The notes beneath the pieces are model-generated. The model saw only the letters and a list, made by a program, of their open reading frames with translations. It made no database searches and was not told where the DNA came from. From Plotosus lineatus (taxonomy: Eukaryota; Chordata; Actinopteri; Siluriformes; Plotosidae): DNA of 64,000 nt. Location: NCBI GenBank assembly GCA_024760905.1, contig CM045733.1:69642001-69706000 (forward strand). The letters are read 5' to 3'. Made by a program: the position numbers and the translations under genes. This document shows, piece by piece, positions 11,127 through 26,800 of this stretch (the first letter of the stretch is position 1; each line of letters opens with the position of its first letter).

Positions 11127-14100
11127 CACACACACACACACACACAGGGCTTGGTATTTTCAAATGTACACAGGTTCAACATTGATATGTCTCTCACCTG
11201 TTCACCATAGTCTTCACCCCAACTGTTCTTAATGGCCCAGAATGGAACACCATTACCTGCGCACAGTCAAAGACAGCATGATCAGTTATACAATAAAAGC
11301 TTCGCAGTGAGACAGAAATACGTCCTGAAGATGTGACAGTTTTTAAAGTCAGAGTACCATTACTTTTATCTCCATGACGACCAACAATTTGAGAAACCAT
11401 CATCATGACTCCAATAAATGGCATGTTTGCAAAATGTCAACAGTTGTTATGACTAAAACAGGACTTTAAATGTGAAGTCTGTCTTTTGTGTGTGCGTGTG
11501 TGTGTGTGTGTTCGCGATATTGCTCTGTAGTGGATCTGGCTGGACCCCCCCCCAGACTTAATACGTTTCTTGTGCCAAACATTAGCATGCATGAACTAAA
11601 CATTCAGCTGTACCTCAAATCACTTTACATACAGTGGCATTCAAAAGTCTAGACACAAGAAATTGTGTCTAACATTTGGCTGTTTCTGATGTTTATAATA
11701 AGTGTAGTCGTTGCACCAAAATGTATATACTGAAAGTCACTGAAAAACTTGCATGCTGAATATTTTCTTAATATTAATTAGGCTTAAATCAATGAAATAA
11801 CACCAGACAAATTTGAATGTTTCCCAAGTCCTTAATTTTCCAATTCTGAGTTGAATGACCATTCCATTGTACTTTCATCACAACTTTGACTGCAGAAAGT
11901 TCTCAGAGATATGGTACATGGATTGCAGCATAATGAACGGAGAAGAAAAAACAGCCTCGTAAGAAAAACAGTTGTTTATAACCCTAGGTTTACACTGGGG
12001 CATGATATTGGGAATCTCCATTATTTGAGAAAGTGGGATTGAATCATGATGATCTTGAGGGTACAGTACTTGACCAATCATAACAGAACGCAACATACCT
12101 TGATGGGCTATCGTAGGGGAAGTTGATGAACTTTGAAACATGATTCTGTCAACTTTCATGTCTTGGATGCACGCTCCCTCCTTTTTATGCCCTAACTGTG
12201 ATTTAAGTGCTCATAAATTATGGTGCGCTACACTTTTTTGAATCACAGACACCGCCATCATCATGCCCTGGTGTAAAACCAAGGTAACAGCAACTACAAC
12301 ATATACTGTAGTACCAAAAGTTTGGACACACCCACTCATCCTAACTGAAATTTAAAAAAAAAAAAATTGACTGGTACTGTACATAGCTTTAGTTGGGGTT
12401 GAGAGGGATTTTTCATGGTTTTCAGTGCAGTTCACCACACAAACAGCAGAGGCAGCAGGTTTCTTCTGCTCAATGATTTATGTTATCTTTTTTGTTTGTT
12501 TTGAACTCGTGACTATGGCTCACCAAGAACTGAACAGGGACCCTTAAGGGACTGGTGAAAAAAATGGGGGGGGGGGGGGGGTGTTAGTAAACTAGGGGAT
12601 ATTTAAAACCATTCAAAATAAATTTGCAAAGCATCATTATAGATTTGATGTTCGTTTCAAATACCAACATGACTATCATACCAATTGTTTATTAATTTGT
12701 GCAAATATAGGAAATGTAATGCTCACGTTCTCCATATCCAACAAGCAGCACTGCATGATCGATCATCCAGGGGTTACATAGAATCTTCAGAGGATGAGAC
12801 ACACCCTTTCTGTAGAACTACACACATGAACAAGCAGAGACAAAAAAACAAAAAAAAAAAACAATGTGTTTTACACTGTCAGTGCACTGTAAGGCTGGTT
12901 GTATTTTATTTTTATTGGATTCATATCAGAAAAGTCACACAAGTGATAAATAGGTTAAACACATAAATCCCTGGGGCAGTCAGTAACATTTTGCTAGGCT
13001 ATGTAATGAAGAGTTGTAAGAAATATCAGTTCAGTGAATTTGCAATTTGTGTACATCAACTCCATATGCCCCCACAATTATCCATAATATTAGACAGTGT
13101 ATTACATGATATACATAAATGGCAAATCAATGTTTTTCAGGCTTGATTTTAATTATTAATAAAACAAGTGGGTAATTAAGCTATGCCGTTTAATATTTGT
13201 GCATGTGTTGGGTCATTGGTGGTGATTCAGTGAATAAGGCTCCGGAGTTACTGAACAGGAGGTCGGCAGTTCAAGCCCTAGAACCACCAATCTGCTACTT
13301 TTGGGCCTTTGAGCAAGGCCCTTAACCGTCAAAGGCCCAGTTGTATGAACCAGATAAAAATGTAAGCCACACAGAAGAACACCTCACATCAAAACATTAG
13401 CAATGTCACAATTAGCTATTTGTCCCCCGAATGCAATTCCCTGGGATTTATACAAATGACTTACGTTAGCTTTAATTGTGACCTGAATGATTGGAGTTGG
13501 GGATATCTAAGGTCATGCGGGAGCCCCCCCCTCTTTTTCACCTCTCCAGCTTGGTATTGCGAGGAACTGACTCATAAGTCATAACAGATATGATTTTTCA
13601 GCGGGTTTAGGAACATCTAGTGGCCTGTGAGAAACCACAGAGCTTACAGCTAAGAGATCAGTCTGATCTCAAATACCCCCATTTCACTGGACTACAGCAT
13701 GCAAGGATCGCAGCAGAAAGGCGCGGAACATGTTCAAAAGCATGTTCACGGAATATTTTGGCCTGTCGGAAGCAGACGGAAGTGGAGGAAGATTTGAGGA
13801 ATAACTACGGAATGACACGGAAGATGAGGGAATAATTGTGGAACATTTGCGGCTGACAACATTTTTGCTTCCGTAAGTCTGCCGTGCTCCAGTGAAATGG
13901 GGGTACAGTATTATATATGCATGACAGATGTAGTCCAAGGAAACAAGAAGTGACGACTATGTTGTCAGAAGTCACCGTTTGTAATGAACAGTCATTCATT
14001 CATTTTCAAAACCGCTTAAGCCTAATTAGGATCACGCGGAGGCTGGCGCCCATCTTGAGTGACATCACAGAGCTTAAATAATCATTAAAACACACTAAAA

Positions 14101-14388
14101 ACAGTGAATTCACAATTCAAGCAATCACATTGATGCCATGTGTGTAAAGGAGAACAAAAAGAGGTGTACACATCATCTGCAACCAATCAGCAGGTGGGAG
14201 AAACAAAAACTCTCAGCCATTGGCTAAATTTGAATTACATGCCAGTAATTTCTGGGTTTGCCGCTAATTCGCGAGTGTGCGATGCCGAAACCGCTGAACC
14301 GCAAATGAGCAAGGGCTTACTTTACATTGGACTTCCAGTAGGCGAACAATGGAGTAAGAAGCGAATTTTGCTACTCCTGCTTCGATGA

Positions 14389-14421
<33 letters not shown>

Positions 14422-16656
14422 TTTTTTCTTTTGGTGTGTACTTTTTGATCGGCAAGAATTAGTATATATTATACAATATTAGAGTATCATGAACATATTA
14501 TACAACTTAGCATTTTTTAAACAACCTTACAATTTTTCTTTCACTATGCTCAAAAATACTTTATTTAAATATTTCATAAATAATTTGTGACCATCTTAGG
14601 ACCATCGTTAAAGAACTACTCAAGCAGTCATTGGTGTTTTACTTCTACTCCACTGTGAACAAAATCTTAAAGCAGACGCATTAAACATGCACTCCATGAA
14701 ATAAATGTGAGCTCTTTGACACTACTTTTTTTTATATTAGCAGGTTAGCAGCTAACTGGGTTATCAAAGGCGGGCCATGTCTGTCACTGTCTATGGTGAG
14801 AGGTTGATGTAAAAGAACCATTGCTGACTTTCGTAAAGAGGAGCTGCAAAGCCGTCAGCGTGTTTCTGTTCCTTACAAAAGGGTTGTGACAGGAAGGGCA
14901 TCCAACGTAAAAACCTCTGCCAAATCAAATGTGCGAATCAGATGATTCATTGTGGCGACCCCTAATAAAGGGAAAAAGCCAAAAGAAAAAAAAAAAAGCA
15001 GTTGTCCAGATAAAATAGTAATGTCTTTCTTTCGGTTTTTTTCCTTTTCTCGGGAGTCACCACAGCGACTCATCTGATTCGCACATTTGATTTAGATAAA
15101 ATAGTAATGTAATTCCAGAAAATGTAGTTTAATTACAGACTTTTATATGGTAAAAAAAATCCTGTTGGCACATCAAACATATAGTGTATATTGTTTAGTT
15201 TAAATCCCATCCAGTGATTTAAATAGCATGCGTCTTACTCAGACGGTATGCAGTAGGATTTCCCAGGTGCCTCTGCACGATGGCCGAGCTTAGTAAATGA
15301 ACATTTGAGGCCAAGTGCGTTACAAGTACATTTTGCAGCTACAAAATGTTCAATTTGCAAGTATCTGGCAGTACAAGTCATAGAGATTATTAAACTTTAT
15401 TACTGCTGATGCTTATGTTGAATTATATAGAGGAAATTACAAAGAGTAAATACCTGCATTGCGAAAGCATTGAGGGCGGCAGAGACGGGGCCATTCTCAG
15501 CAAGCCAAGCAGCAATATCTGAACGAACACACACACACGATTTTGCATTATTATTTTGTTTACATGTACAGCAAGTATACATTCAATATTTTTTACACTG
15601 GATTCACACTAGCCATGTACTGTGAATCTAATCATTTTTTTCTCTTTTTGTTACTTACATGTGGGCATAATCAGATAAGAAATTGGCAGTGTCAATATTA
15701 GTCTCAGAAAAGTACAACTTTTCTGTATAGTTTGTAATAAAGTAATATTTTCTTTACTATTAAACTTTGCACTGAGCAAACAATATGAAGTGCAGTAAAC
15801 TCTATTTATAGTCGCACGCGGGGGTAAATGTTTGTTTTTTCTTCCTTAAGGGGGAAATCACAGAAAATAATTGAGAAGCACTGCACAAGGTGTTCTTAGA
15901 GCACAGAGGAATACATGTGGAAGAATACGAGGCTAAACAGCCTGCAAAAGCCATTTCGAGGAGAGCTCGTAAAGTGAATTTTTTCTCGTGAGATGGAGCA
16001 GAATTTTTGTGGATTTGAAGCTCATATCATGGAAAAATCGTTATAAGGGACACTTGCTAGACAAGGTACTACTGTACTTCAATTGCATTTATTTCTTAGG
16101 AATTGATAACAGTGCCAATAATTATGGAACGGGTGATTTTATGAAACATAATTATTTCTTCCCTTAAAATTCAGTTGAGTTGAAGGTTACACTTTTCCGT
16201 GTGAGGGTAGCTTCAGCAGCAAAAATGTAATTTAGTTTAAGGCTTTCAACACATTTTAACCAGGGGTGCCAATAATTATGGAGGGCAGTGTATGTTGGTA
16301 AACAGTGTGTTATATTACCCATCTAACTCACCATTTTCATCCTTGGGCAGCTCCACAGAGCTGTTGATGTAGGCCACCACTTTCCCAGAGGAGAACTCAC
16401 AGCTCTTCTTGTGTCCTGTGTAGCTATAGTCTGTTTCTGTCTCAAGACCCCCTACAAATGGATCAAAATATCATAGATAATTATGAATAAAGATTTTGAC
16501 ATCATTAATGGATTACATTATACCGTAATGGTACACTGTTAGAAATTGTTCTTTGCTTTTTTTTGTACCAAGGTTTTCAATAGCTTCATATGCGTTGGAT
16601 GGAAGCCCACCACCACATGCTTGATCCAGCTTATCACAGTCTACCAGCTCTGAAAG

Positions 16657-16690
<34 letters not shown>

Positions 16691-19600
16691 GAATGTCTGT
16701 CTATACTTTTTATGAAGACTTGTATACCTCGGCACTGCTGAATACTTAAATAAAATACATGTTGGATCTAATAGTCCTACTGAAAATAGCTTGTTTATTC
16801 CAGGTACCTAAAGCTGCATTCACATAGGAAGCCAGAAGTGACTATTCTCAACCATGATAGGCAGCAAAATGAGCAACAGAGACTAAATTTTCATTCAGCG
16901 ATTCTTTAGTTCCATTTTTTATCCTTATGTGGTGATGGGTGGTGATGATCTCTATCTGCCTCAACTGTATCAGTGGAACTGAGAAAATCTTGTGGGTTTT
17001 TTGTTTTTTTAAACAGTGATTTTAATATGGTTAGACCATTTTTATCGACTTACAGATACCTTGTCTACGACAGGCAGAAGATAGAGTGTGGGGAACTGGT
17101 TGGAACCGTTTAACGCTATGAATATTTGGATGTCTCCCTGAACAACGGAGTAGACCGCGGGACAAACTCAAACACTGTGTAAAAGAAGGGGATGGAGAGA
17201 TTGAGGAAGCTCAGATACTTCAATGTATGCAAAAAAGAGACAGAAGATCTTCTCCCAGTCTATGGTGGCAAATGCTATCTACAGTACTGTGTTCTACTGC
17301 AAAAGAAAAAATAAAATATCAATCATTAATTCATACTGAATGTATTAATAAGGTTCTTACCTTGTTCTGAGAGGGACTGCAGTTGCCCAGTTTTCTTGAA
17401 CCATTGACCTTCGATGTTTCCAGTGACAGAGAAAGCCCAGCAAGAGCCACACAAGCCCTGACCCAGACAACATTCAATAATCAGCACGAGCAACTGTGAA
17501 CCCCATGAAACTAATGGATAATCAACAGGCACCCTGTATTTCAGTGAATTCCTAGGCTGTTTACTGGCTTTGATCATATATTAATTACTGTATTGAAGTC
17601 TGGGGAAATAATTACAAAAGTTCATTACAGTCACTATTAATTCTCCAAAAAAGATGAATATGAATCGTTCATAAGTCTGGGTACCAGGATCACACAAACT
17701 CTTTATCCTTAAAGTTAAATGTATTAAAATGTACAGATCTTGTGAAGTATCAAACAGGGTAAGTAATGTTCAAAGCGAGACTTAATCTACTAAAAAGGAA
17801 ATACGTATTCAAAAACTATGACTAGAGAGGGAGGGTGCAATTAGGGGAAATTCATTTTTAAATGTAAAAGGTTACAGAACAAAATGGCGATGAAACATTT
17901 TTGTGTATCAGTCATTGGCGTCAAACTATGGAGCAGTATAAATGTGGAACTTAAACAATATCCAAACAGTACACAATTTAAAGTCAAATACTGTATAAAT
18001 AAAAAAATGATTGAAAATACCTGTCAATTTACCCCTTTTTCATCCGTTGTCAAAGATATGGTTTATATAGTTACTTTTTAATTAATTCTTATAGTTTATT
18101 AACCGAGTTACTTTGTTTATTTCCTGGTTTCATTTTTTAATTATTCTAAATCATTGGTTATTTTAGCTTAGTTTGTTTGTTTTTTCCTTGGAAATAATTT
18201 GGGGTAAGAAGACTGCACAAAGGGAAGATATTACCTGCGATGCAGTCATGTTATTAAAGACCCGATAGGTATGAGGTGGGATTAAATACGATTATTCTTC
18301 CTCACACTCGCTTTCAAATAGGTTACAATTTAAATTTCTTCAAACTTTTCAGTGTTTTTTATTATTATTATTATCATTATTATTAATTTTTTCCTTTAGT
18401 TATTTTTGCATAATTGTATAATTGATTTATTTTTGTCATTGCTCCCTTTTATACTATTTTTGGACCTGTGACGGCCTGGCAAGCTGTCCAGGGTGCATCC
18501 CGCCCTTGCCCACTGTTGGCCGAGATGGGTGCAAGCCTCCCTGTGACCCTAATTAGGATTAACTATCTTTGAAATAGTACTCTTTCTTGTGTGTTGTTTT
18601 TATTTATTTATTTTTTTTTTAATATTTGAAATAAACAGTCATGCATTCATTCAAATAATTATACTTTTGAGGCACATTTCCAGTGCAGGATCAACCAGTT
18701 CTGACTGATCTCAGATTCAGAATACATGGATTTAAAGTGTTCTTCTGCTACATTATTGTTTCATAATTATTATTCAAACAGTATATCCTGACCGGTTAAC
18801 TTTGTGTGAATGCTTTGTATTGGTTGGTTGATGCTCTCTGACCTGGTTCTTGACACTACTGACAGCTCCATGTTCTCTCCAGTCCCAGCTGTCTGGAGCT
18901 GCCTTACTCGCTGGAGCTGTTGGCTTCATCGGTTTCTGTAGGCTCCACTGACTCAACATGGGGTTCAAGTACATCATTCTGAACTCATCCTCTACATCAG
19001 AGACAAAGTTTGTTTTCAGGTCTTCACTCTCACCAATACTTTTAAAATAGCAAATTGAGAGCAATGCTAATGATCATTTCTATGACATCCAATGCCAGAG
19101 ATATTAAATAGTAAAAGTGTTGTGAAACTGAAAATACACCGTCAAAGTACTGTATTAATATTTTAAATTCGATCAACTAATCCTTTTTATTAACGTATGG
19201 TTATTCCACTGCCTTGGTGATCGTATGACAGCCATAAAATAAAGGCATATTTTGTTCAAAGTTTTTGTTTGTTCATGTTTATGTTCTTCAATTTGCATAT
19301 TTTGTTCAAAGGTTCCTCCATCATAAATGAAGAAAAGTTCAAGATGGATCTCAAAGGAATCACTCACAGAAATTTTGCTCGAGTTTTGCCGCATAGAGAG
19401 CAAGCAAGTAGCACTCACATGCCTTCAAAATAAAAACACCAGATTGGAATCTGGGAAGGGTGAACCACTCGAACTGTTTAAGAGTTGAGCAGGCGTCACA
19501 CAGGGCTGGTACTCACTGTGTTGACCTGTCAAAATACTATATGATGAGGGTGTGGCAAAACAGCCTCACACAGGCAGGATTTTGCAGGTGGTTCAGCGTT

Positions 19601-22600
19601 CTTTAAAATGATGGCAACATGGTGAAATAACTTTGAGCAGTCAGTGAAAACACAGTGTAAAAAGATTGTAATGGGGTTGTATTTCATCACAGCTCAGAAA
19701 GATTACAAAAGGTGGCAATATGGTAGGTCCATGTCAGCTGCATGGTTTTGAGAACAAAATGTTTTATGGCTTACAGCATTTGCTGACAGTCGATGGTGAA
19801 CACCTCCTTGTGAGGACTGCTTTTGGGTTTAACTTATAGAAGGAGGTTGAATGAGGTCCACTTTCACCCCTGGGCTTGTGATCTCTTAATGCTAAATGAA
19901 CTGATATACACTCACTATCCAAGTTACGACCTAGAATGGTTCCAACCGACCAGTCTTAAGTCGGATTGGTCGTAAGGCTGATATTTAACTCAACGAAACC
20001 GAAACCACCCAGCACTCGCTATGAATCGATGTGAAGCGGCGTATTCTTCACCTGCACGTTGTTTCAACATGCGAAATAAACCTGCATCCTGACTCTGCAC
20101 TGCTCGCAACATCACTTTCACATTTCTTTGCCTATTATCTTCCAACCACGTGTACAGCAACTTTTCCATCTCTGCAATCGGTCCTTCACGCTGTTTTGTG
20201 ATGATAGTTGACTTCATTAGGGCTGCTGCTTTCACTGCTTCCTTAATGCGATCCTTGTCCTTCAAAATTATAGACACCGTGGCGTGGGAGAGATGGAGAT
20301 CTCGAGCGATGGAATTTACTTTTTCTCCTCCTTCATACTGCTTCAGCACTTTCATCTTCATCTCCAACGACAGTGGCTTCCTTGCTTTCTTGGTAGAATT
20401 GCCATCTGATGAATCGAACTTCCTCTTGGGGACCATGGTAACGGTGTACAGTAAAACTGTACTGTAAAAGAGATGTTCCTGCGACGGTATCCAGTCACTG
20501 AGTGTAGCGGTAGAATGCTGTGAGTGTGAGATGCTGGGATGCTGTGCTGCCACAATTATCTTACACGCTGCGCTGCCAAACATAGACACTGAACTCATAA
20601 TAGGCATCTGCTAGACGTGGTCGTAACTTGGATAGTGATTATATATATGCTGTACAGCCAAAAAAAAAAAAGTCTCATACACACATGTTGTTGTGCCTTT
20701 AGCCTCGTTTACAGCATGTAATCATCATGCTACTGTTTCAACAAACTTAAGCAACTAACACTTATATACAACCAGTGACGGCTTCATTTTTCACAGACGT
20801 CTTGAAATGATGAGGGGGAAAAAACTTAACTACTCCATGAAGTCTTCACCAGCACATCCTGAAAACCTTCAATAGGGTTAAGGTCAGGACTCTGGGCTGC
20901 CAATACATGTGTGAAAATGATTGCTCATGTTCCCTGAACCACTCTTTTGTAATTTGAATCCCCATTTCAGAAAAGAAACCGTCTATTGAAGTGATAACCT
21001 GCTCGTCAGATGCTATTTTATTCCCACAGTAATGTTGCTGAGCCTCGACTTTACCAACTGGAGAAACAACGCCATGGCGATTACGTGCTGTGATCAAGGC
21101 TAAATGCTCTCCATGAAAATATTAGTGTACAACTGTTTTGTTTTTTTTTTTGACCTGGCAGTGTAGATAAGAACTGTCAGACCTTTAAAATATTCACTTA
21201 CAATGTAAAGAGAACACGATTACTCATGCATCAGCACACACACATATTCACCTGTCAGGTCACTGAATTTGGTAACACCGTACTCCGCTGTTCCCTGGTC
21301 AAGAGACTGAAGGGTCTGTGCAGTTTTCAGATTCTGCTGGAAAATACGTAGACGCCTCTCAGCCTCTGCAAAAATTGTGGATTTAATTTTAAGATTTCCT
21401 CAGAGCTCAACTTTCTCTCTCTATTATGTATTTGGATTTTCATTTATAGTGTCACTTTGCACCAGTATATTACTGCATAAGGACAGAATATTGTGTGTGA
21501 TTTTTCAAGTGGAATAATGCTTTTAAATAGTGAATGTCTTTATAAATGCTAAGTACAGTACATTCTGAATAATCAGAAAGAGAATAAACAGAACCTTGAT
21601 GATTACCTTCCTGGGAAGTATAGGAACGGTTGTATTTGACCATGAAGTGTTTAAATTGTGTCAGAAGTTCTACAGTTTCCTGAAGATTAAGATAAGATAC
21701 AGTTACAAATCTGTCGACTGTAGGTGTTTATTATCACAAAAGTGAAAGTGCATTTGTTGTACCTTTGTGGGTTTGTCTCGAGACAGAGGGACTCTCACAG
21801 TCTTTTTCGTCTCCTCTGCAACTGAAAAATGTCAAATGTCAGAAAGTGGGAGTACTGACTCATTTGTAGTTTATTACTAGGAGATTATATCTGGGTTTCA
21901 TAGAGGGTTATCTTAGTATAGTCGGCCCCCTTCTTACGAAATTAATCCGTTCCAGAGCCTTTTTCAGGAACCTGGAGTTTTCGTAAGTAGAGGCGCATTT
22001 TACATGTAAAACATGTGATTCGTTCCAAGGCTCCCAAGACTACCCCATAAACCCTTTAAAAATTATAAAATTACACCAATTTTGTATGAAATATGGATGA
22101 AATATTTGTTAAAAGTAAAAGAAAATGATTTATTAAACCATTTAAACATTTTTTATTCATTTTTACTTTCATTATTAAACATTTGTAGTGTGCTTCGCCG
22201 AATGCGGGCGTCACAGCCGACGCCGGAGCTTTTGAGACAGGGCGCGGCTCATCCGGACCTCTGATCCCTCAAGCAAACAAGTAAATGTTGAGTCTGGACC
22301 TCCGATCTGTCAAGCAGGTAAGTGCGCTTTGAATACTCGTTTATTAGTACTCAACATTCACATGTTTGCTTGAGGGACCGGAGGTCCGAATGAGCCGCGT
22401 TTTACCCACATTCGGCAGAGCGCACCACATTTATTAAATATTTACTGAATTAAACAACTTTAAAAAAACGAAAAATAAGCTGCAATAAACACTCTCAAAA
22501 AACTCACCAACCAACAGAAGAACTTTCCTTTACGCGTGTGACAAACAAGCATTATAGGTACAGTACTATGAAGATTCAACTCCCTCCTGGCCAATGGGAG

Positions 22601-23090
22601 GCCAATGGGAGGCCAGTGGGGCAGGATGTTGGGAGACAGCCAATGAGAGAGCAATTTGCGCATTGTTTGAATGGTGCATTTGGTGCTTTTCGTAAGAACT
22701 TGTTTCGTATACAGAGGACAAAAATTTAGGAAAAAAATTTTTGTACTCAAGAGGTTTTCGTAAGAAGGCGGCTGACTGTATATATTAATGCATAATCTCA
22801 TTTTGACTTAACATGGAGTTAGCAGATTTCATCCTGATGCCGACATCATGCTAGTCATTCTGATGTCCTTAGAAGTCTTAATTTTGACATAATCTAATGT
22901 ACATACAGCACTGTGGCATAGTGGTGAGCATGTTCGCCTCACAGCAAGAAGGTCCTGAGTTGAAATCCCTTCAAATTCTGTGTGAAGTTTGCATCTACCC
23001 ACACATGCATGTTTGGTTTCCTCCAGGTATTTCAGTTTCCTTTTTTGTACCTGCAGCTGTATTGGCATACTTCTTTGGAACACCAGTGCA

Positions 23091-23122
<32 letters not shown>

Positions 23123-23800
23123 CAATCCCAAGGCCAATTTAGCATAGCCAATCTACATCCATGGTTTTGGAGGTGGGTGGAGAGTGAGGGGAGCATAGTG
23201 GGCATTTTAATGTTGCTTAAACCATTAACAGTGTGTGTGTGTGTGTGTGTGTGTGTTTATGTGAGTTGAAAGGGCACTGACCTGCAGGCTTGCATTTCTG
23301 TTTGAGAAGAGTAGACTTGTTCTCCCAGGGAATATCCCACACTTCAAACAAACACACCTCTGTCTGTGTGTGTGTGTGTGAGAGAGAGAGAGATCAATTA
23401 TTTATTGAAAAAAGGACTCTTAAACCAGTTTCATAATTATTGTGGCACGAACTGTAAGAATACAAAACATATGAGCCAGAAATATTATTCAACACAAGAT
23501 CCCCAACCACATGATCGAAGCCTGATGTGTCTCAATCAGTCAGCTGAATGAAAAACATGGTAAGCAGCAAAAAATTCCACTTGTCAGTGTGACTGATGAT
23601 TATAGTTGTGCACTTTTTAGATAATGTTTGTTTAAGGGATCAGAGTACAGGGTTCACAGGTTACATAAGGACTGTGTGAACGATAGGGGATAACAGGGGG
23701 GCCATATCTACCCATATTACTTTCTGAACTCAAGTGTAGTATAACTGTTCACACAGCTGATAATTTACATCCTGAGATAACTGATTGAATATTGAGATTG

Positions 23801-23897
<97 letters not shown>

Positions 23898-26800
23898 TTT
23901 TATATATAAAAGGACCCAAACTGTGTATAATAATTTCCATTAAACATACAGCACTGTAGTTTTCAAAAATGCCCACTAGGGGGAGGTATTGCATTATATC
24001 AGGGGTCGGCAACCCGTGGCTCCGGAAGCACATGCGGCTCTTTCACCTCTCTGGCTTCCAGGGGTTAGAGAGTTAAAACCAGCTTTCACCTGAATGATGG
24101 GAGAATCTGCCTAAGGCAGAGTCCTGTAACGGTCCAGTACCCACAGGTACCCAGTGGGTACTCTTCCAAAAATGTTCTTTTAGGGTGAAAATTACACAGA
24201 TGAAAATTAACACTCATGGGTGTGGGCGGATATTTATTTGGTGTGGGGGGGTGATTTTGTGTGTTCTTGTGGACATGCCTATCAGCTACATTGAGAGCCT
24301 CAGTGTTTTTGATCTGCTGTGTTGGTGGATTTCCAAATTCTTGTGCTCATGGCAAGCAGTGCTGTCACCATCAGCAGAGCGGCGAGAGAGAGATTTTTTT
24401 TCTGCCACAGGGGTTTGTAACCCAGGAACGGAAATCACAGCTGAAGTAAGACGGTGTATGAGATTTGTTTATACACAGCAATCACCGAATTAAATAACTC
24501 TCCTCCCAGTGACAAAATAAAAGATTGGGTGTCAACAATCAACAATATTATTTAAAAGAATGTTGAGCAGGCTTCTTTTTAAAATAAGTCTTCATATACT
24601 TTTCCATGTTGCTGTCGTTTTGTAAATTAAAACGATGACAAAACAATATTAATATAATGAATAATGAAAAAGAAAATTCCATGAAGGGCGTGATGGCGAG
24701 GTAGACTACCCAACCTGTTAACACATCTGGCTGTACCCCGTCCCACGCTTCGTGGGATAGATATTCTTTTTCTTTATAAAAATACAAGAAGGATTAGAAC
24801 ACATTCATTCATTTTCTGAACCACTTAATCCTAATTGGGGTCGCGGGGAGGCTGGCGATTTTTTTTTAATCTAAATGTTTTTGTTGCGAGCAGAATTGTA
24901 ATTTAATTGTCTCTGCAGTCATTTAAATCAATGCAACACATTGTTGTTTTATATTAACATGAAGGAAAAAAGGGGAACATTATATGCAGTGTTATTTGAT
25001 TTTAAATGTCAAAAAGGATTTACGGCTCCCGGTGGTTTCTTTAATGTGGAAAACGGGTCCAAATGGCTCTTTGAATGGTAAAGGTTGCCAACCACTGAAC
25101 TAGAAGTATCCAAAATACTAAGGCAGGTTCCATTCTGATGATGACTTTGTTTCATACAACATTCACCTCCTTAGCACTTCTGCAGCAAAACGTTTTCCTT
25201 CCTGACTCAAATCAAGCAGTTCTACTTTTTCATGCTGCGTCATTACCTTTTTCTGACACTTTGGCGCCTTACAAGAAGCCTGAGAAGGTGCGGAACGTTT
25301 GGTTGGCATGACGGAGCTTAACTGTAACTAAAAACACACACACTGAAAAAATACAGGCACAAAGTGTGCGCGAATGAGGAAAAAGGGGGAAGGGGGCGTT
25401 ACATCACTTCAACCAATCAGCAGGAGGGAGAAAAGCCATTGGCTGAATTTCAATCAAGTGACAGTTGCTCGCGAATATGCAAAGCTTCTTCTTCTTCTTC
25501 TTCTTTTACTTTCGGCTGCTCCCTTCAGGGGTCGCCACAGCAAATCATCCGCCTCCACCTCACCCTGTCCTCCGCATCTTCTTTTCTGACTCCAACGACC
25601 TTCATGTCTTCCTTCACCACATCCATAAATCTCTTCTTCGGTCTTCCTCGAGGCCTTCTGCCTGGTAGTTCCAACCTCAGCATCCTACTGCCAATATACT
25701 CACTATCCCTCCTCTGTACATGTCCAAACCATCTCAATCTAGCCTCTCTGACTTTGTCTCCAAAACATCTTACGTGGGCTGTCCCTCTGATATACTCATT
25801 TCTGATCCTATCCATCCTCGTTACTCCCAGGGAGAACCTCAACATTTTCATCTCCGCTACCTCCAGCTCTGCCTCCTGCCTTTTCCTCAGCGCCACTGTT
25901 TCTAAGCCATACAACATCGCTGGCCTCACCACCATCTTGTACACTTTTCCCTTCATTCTTGCTGACACTCTCCTATCGCACATCACACCGGATACTTTTC
26001 TCCAACCATTCCAGCCTGCCTGCACACGCTTCTTCACCTCTTTTCCACACTCTCCATTGCTCTGGATTGTTGAGCCTAAGTACTTAAAATCCTCCACCTT
26101 CGTTATCTCTGCTCCCTGTAACATCACCGTTCCTCCTGGGTCCTTCTCATTCACACACATGTATTCTGATTTTCTGAGGCTAACCTTCATTCCTCTCCTT
26201 TCCAGGGCATACCTCCACCTCTCTAGAATTTCCTGCACTTGTTCTCTGCTCTCACTACAGATCACGATATCATCTGCAAACATCATAGTCCATGGAGATT
26301 CTTGTCTCACCTCGTCTGTCAGCCTGTCCATCACCATAGCAAACAAGAAGGGGCTCAGAGCTGACCCTTGATGCAGTCCCACCTCCACCTTGAATTGCCG
26401 GGTCACACCGACAGCGCACCTCACCACTGTCTTACATCTCTCATACATGTCCTGCACCACTCTAACATACTTCTCTGCCACTCCAGACTTCCTCATGCAA
26501 TACCACAGTTCTTCTCTTGGCACCCTGTCATATGCTTTCTCCAAATCCACAAAGGCACAATGTAGTTCCCTCTGACCTTCTCTGTACTTCTCTATTAACA
26601 TCCTCAAAGCAAACATTGCATCTGTGGTGCTCTTTCTTGGCATGAAACCAAACTGTTGTTCACAAATACTGACCTCTGCCCTTAGTCTAGCTTCCACTAT
26701 TCTTTCCCATAACTTCATCGTATGGCTCATCAACTTTATCCCTCTGTAGTTGCTGCAACTCTGCACGTCTCCCTTGTTCTTAAAAATGGGCACCAGCACA

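Noticed and set aside
20150..20467. Plus-strand 105-codon frame
   Set aside because: Antisense of the pogo-like transposase frame on the minus strand.
25160..25300. Extra ctsf exon between exons 2 and 3
   Set aside because: Exons 2 and 3 already join in phase and give an uninterrupted cystatin-like domain; this stretch lacks matching splice sites.
25364..26371. 335-codon plus-strand open frame
   Set aside because: It is the antisense of the RTE-like reverse transcriptase on the minus strand; no independent motifs. The same applies to the plus-strand frames at 27142-27840 and 28335-29105.
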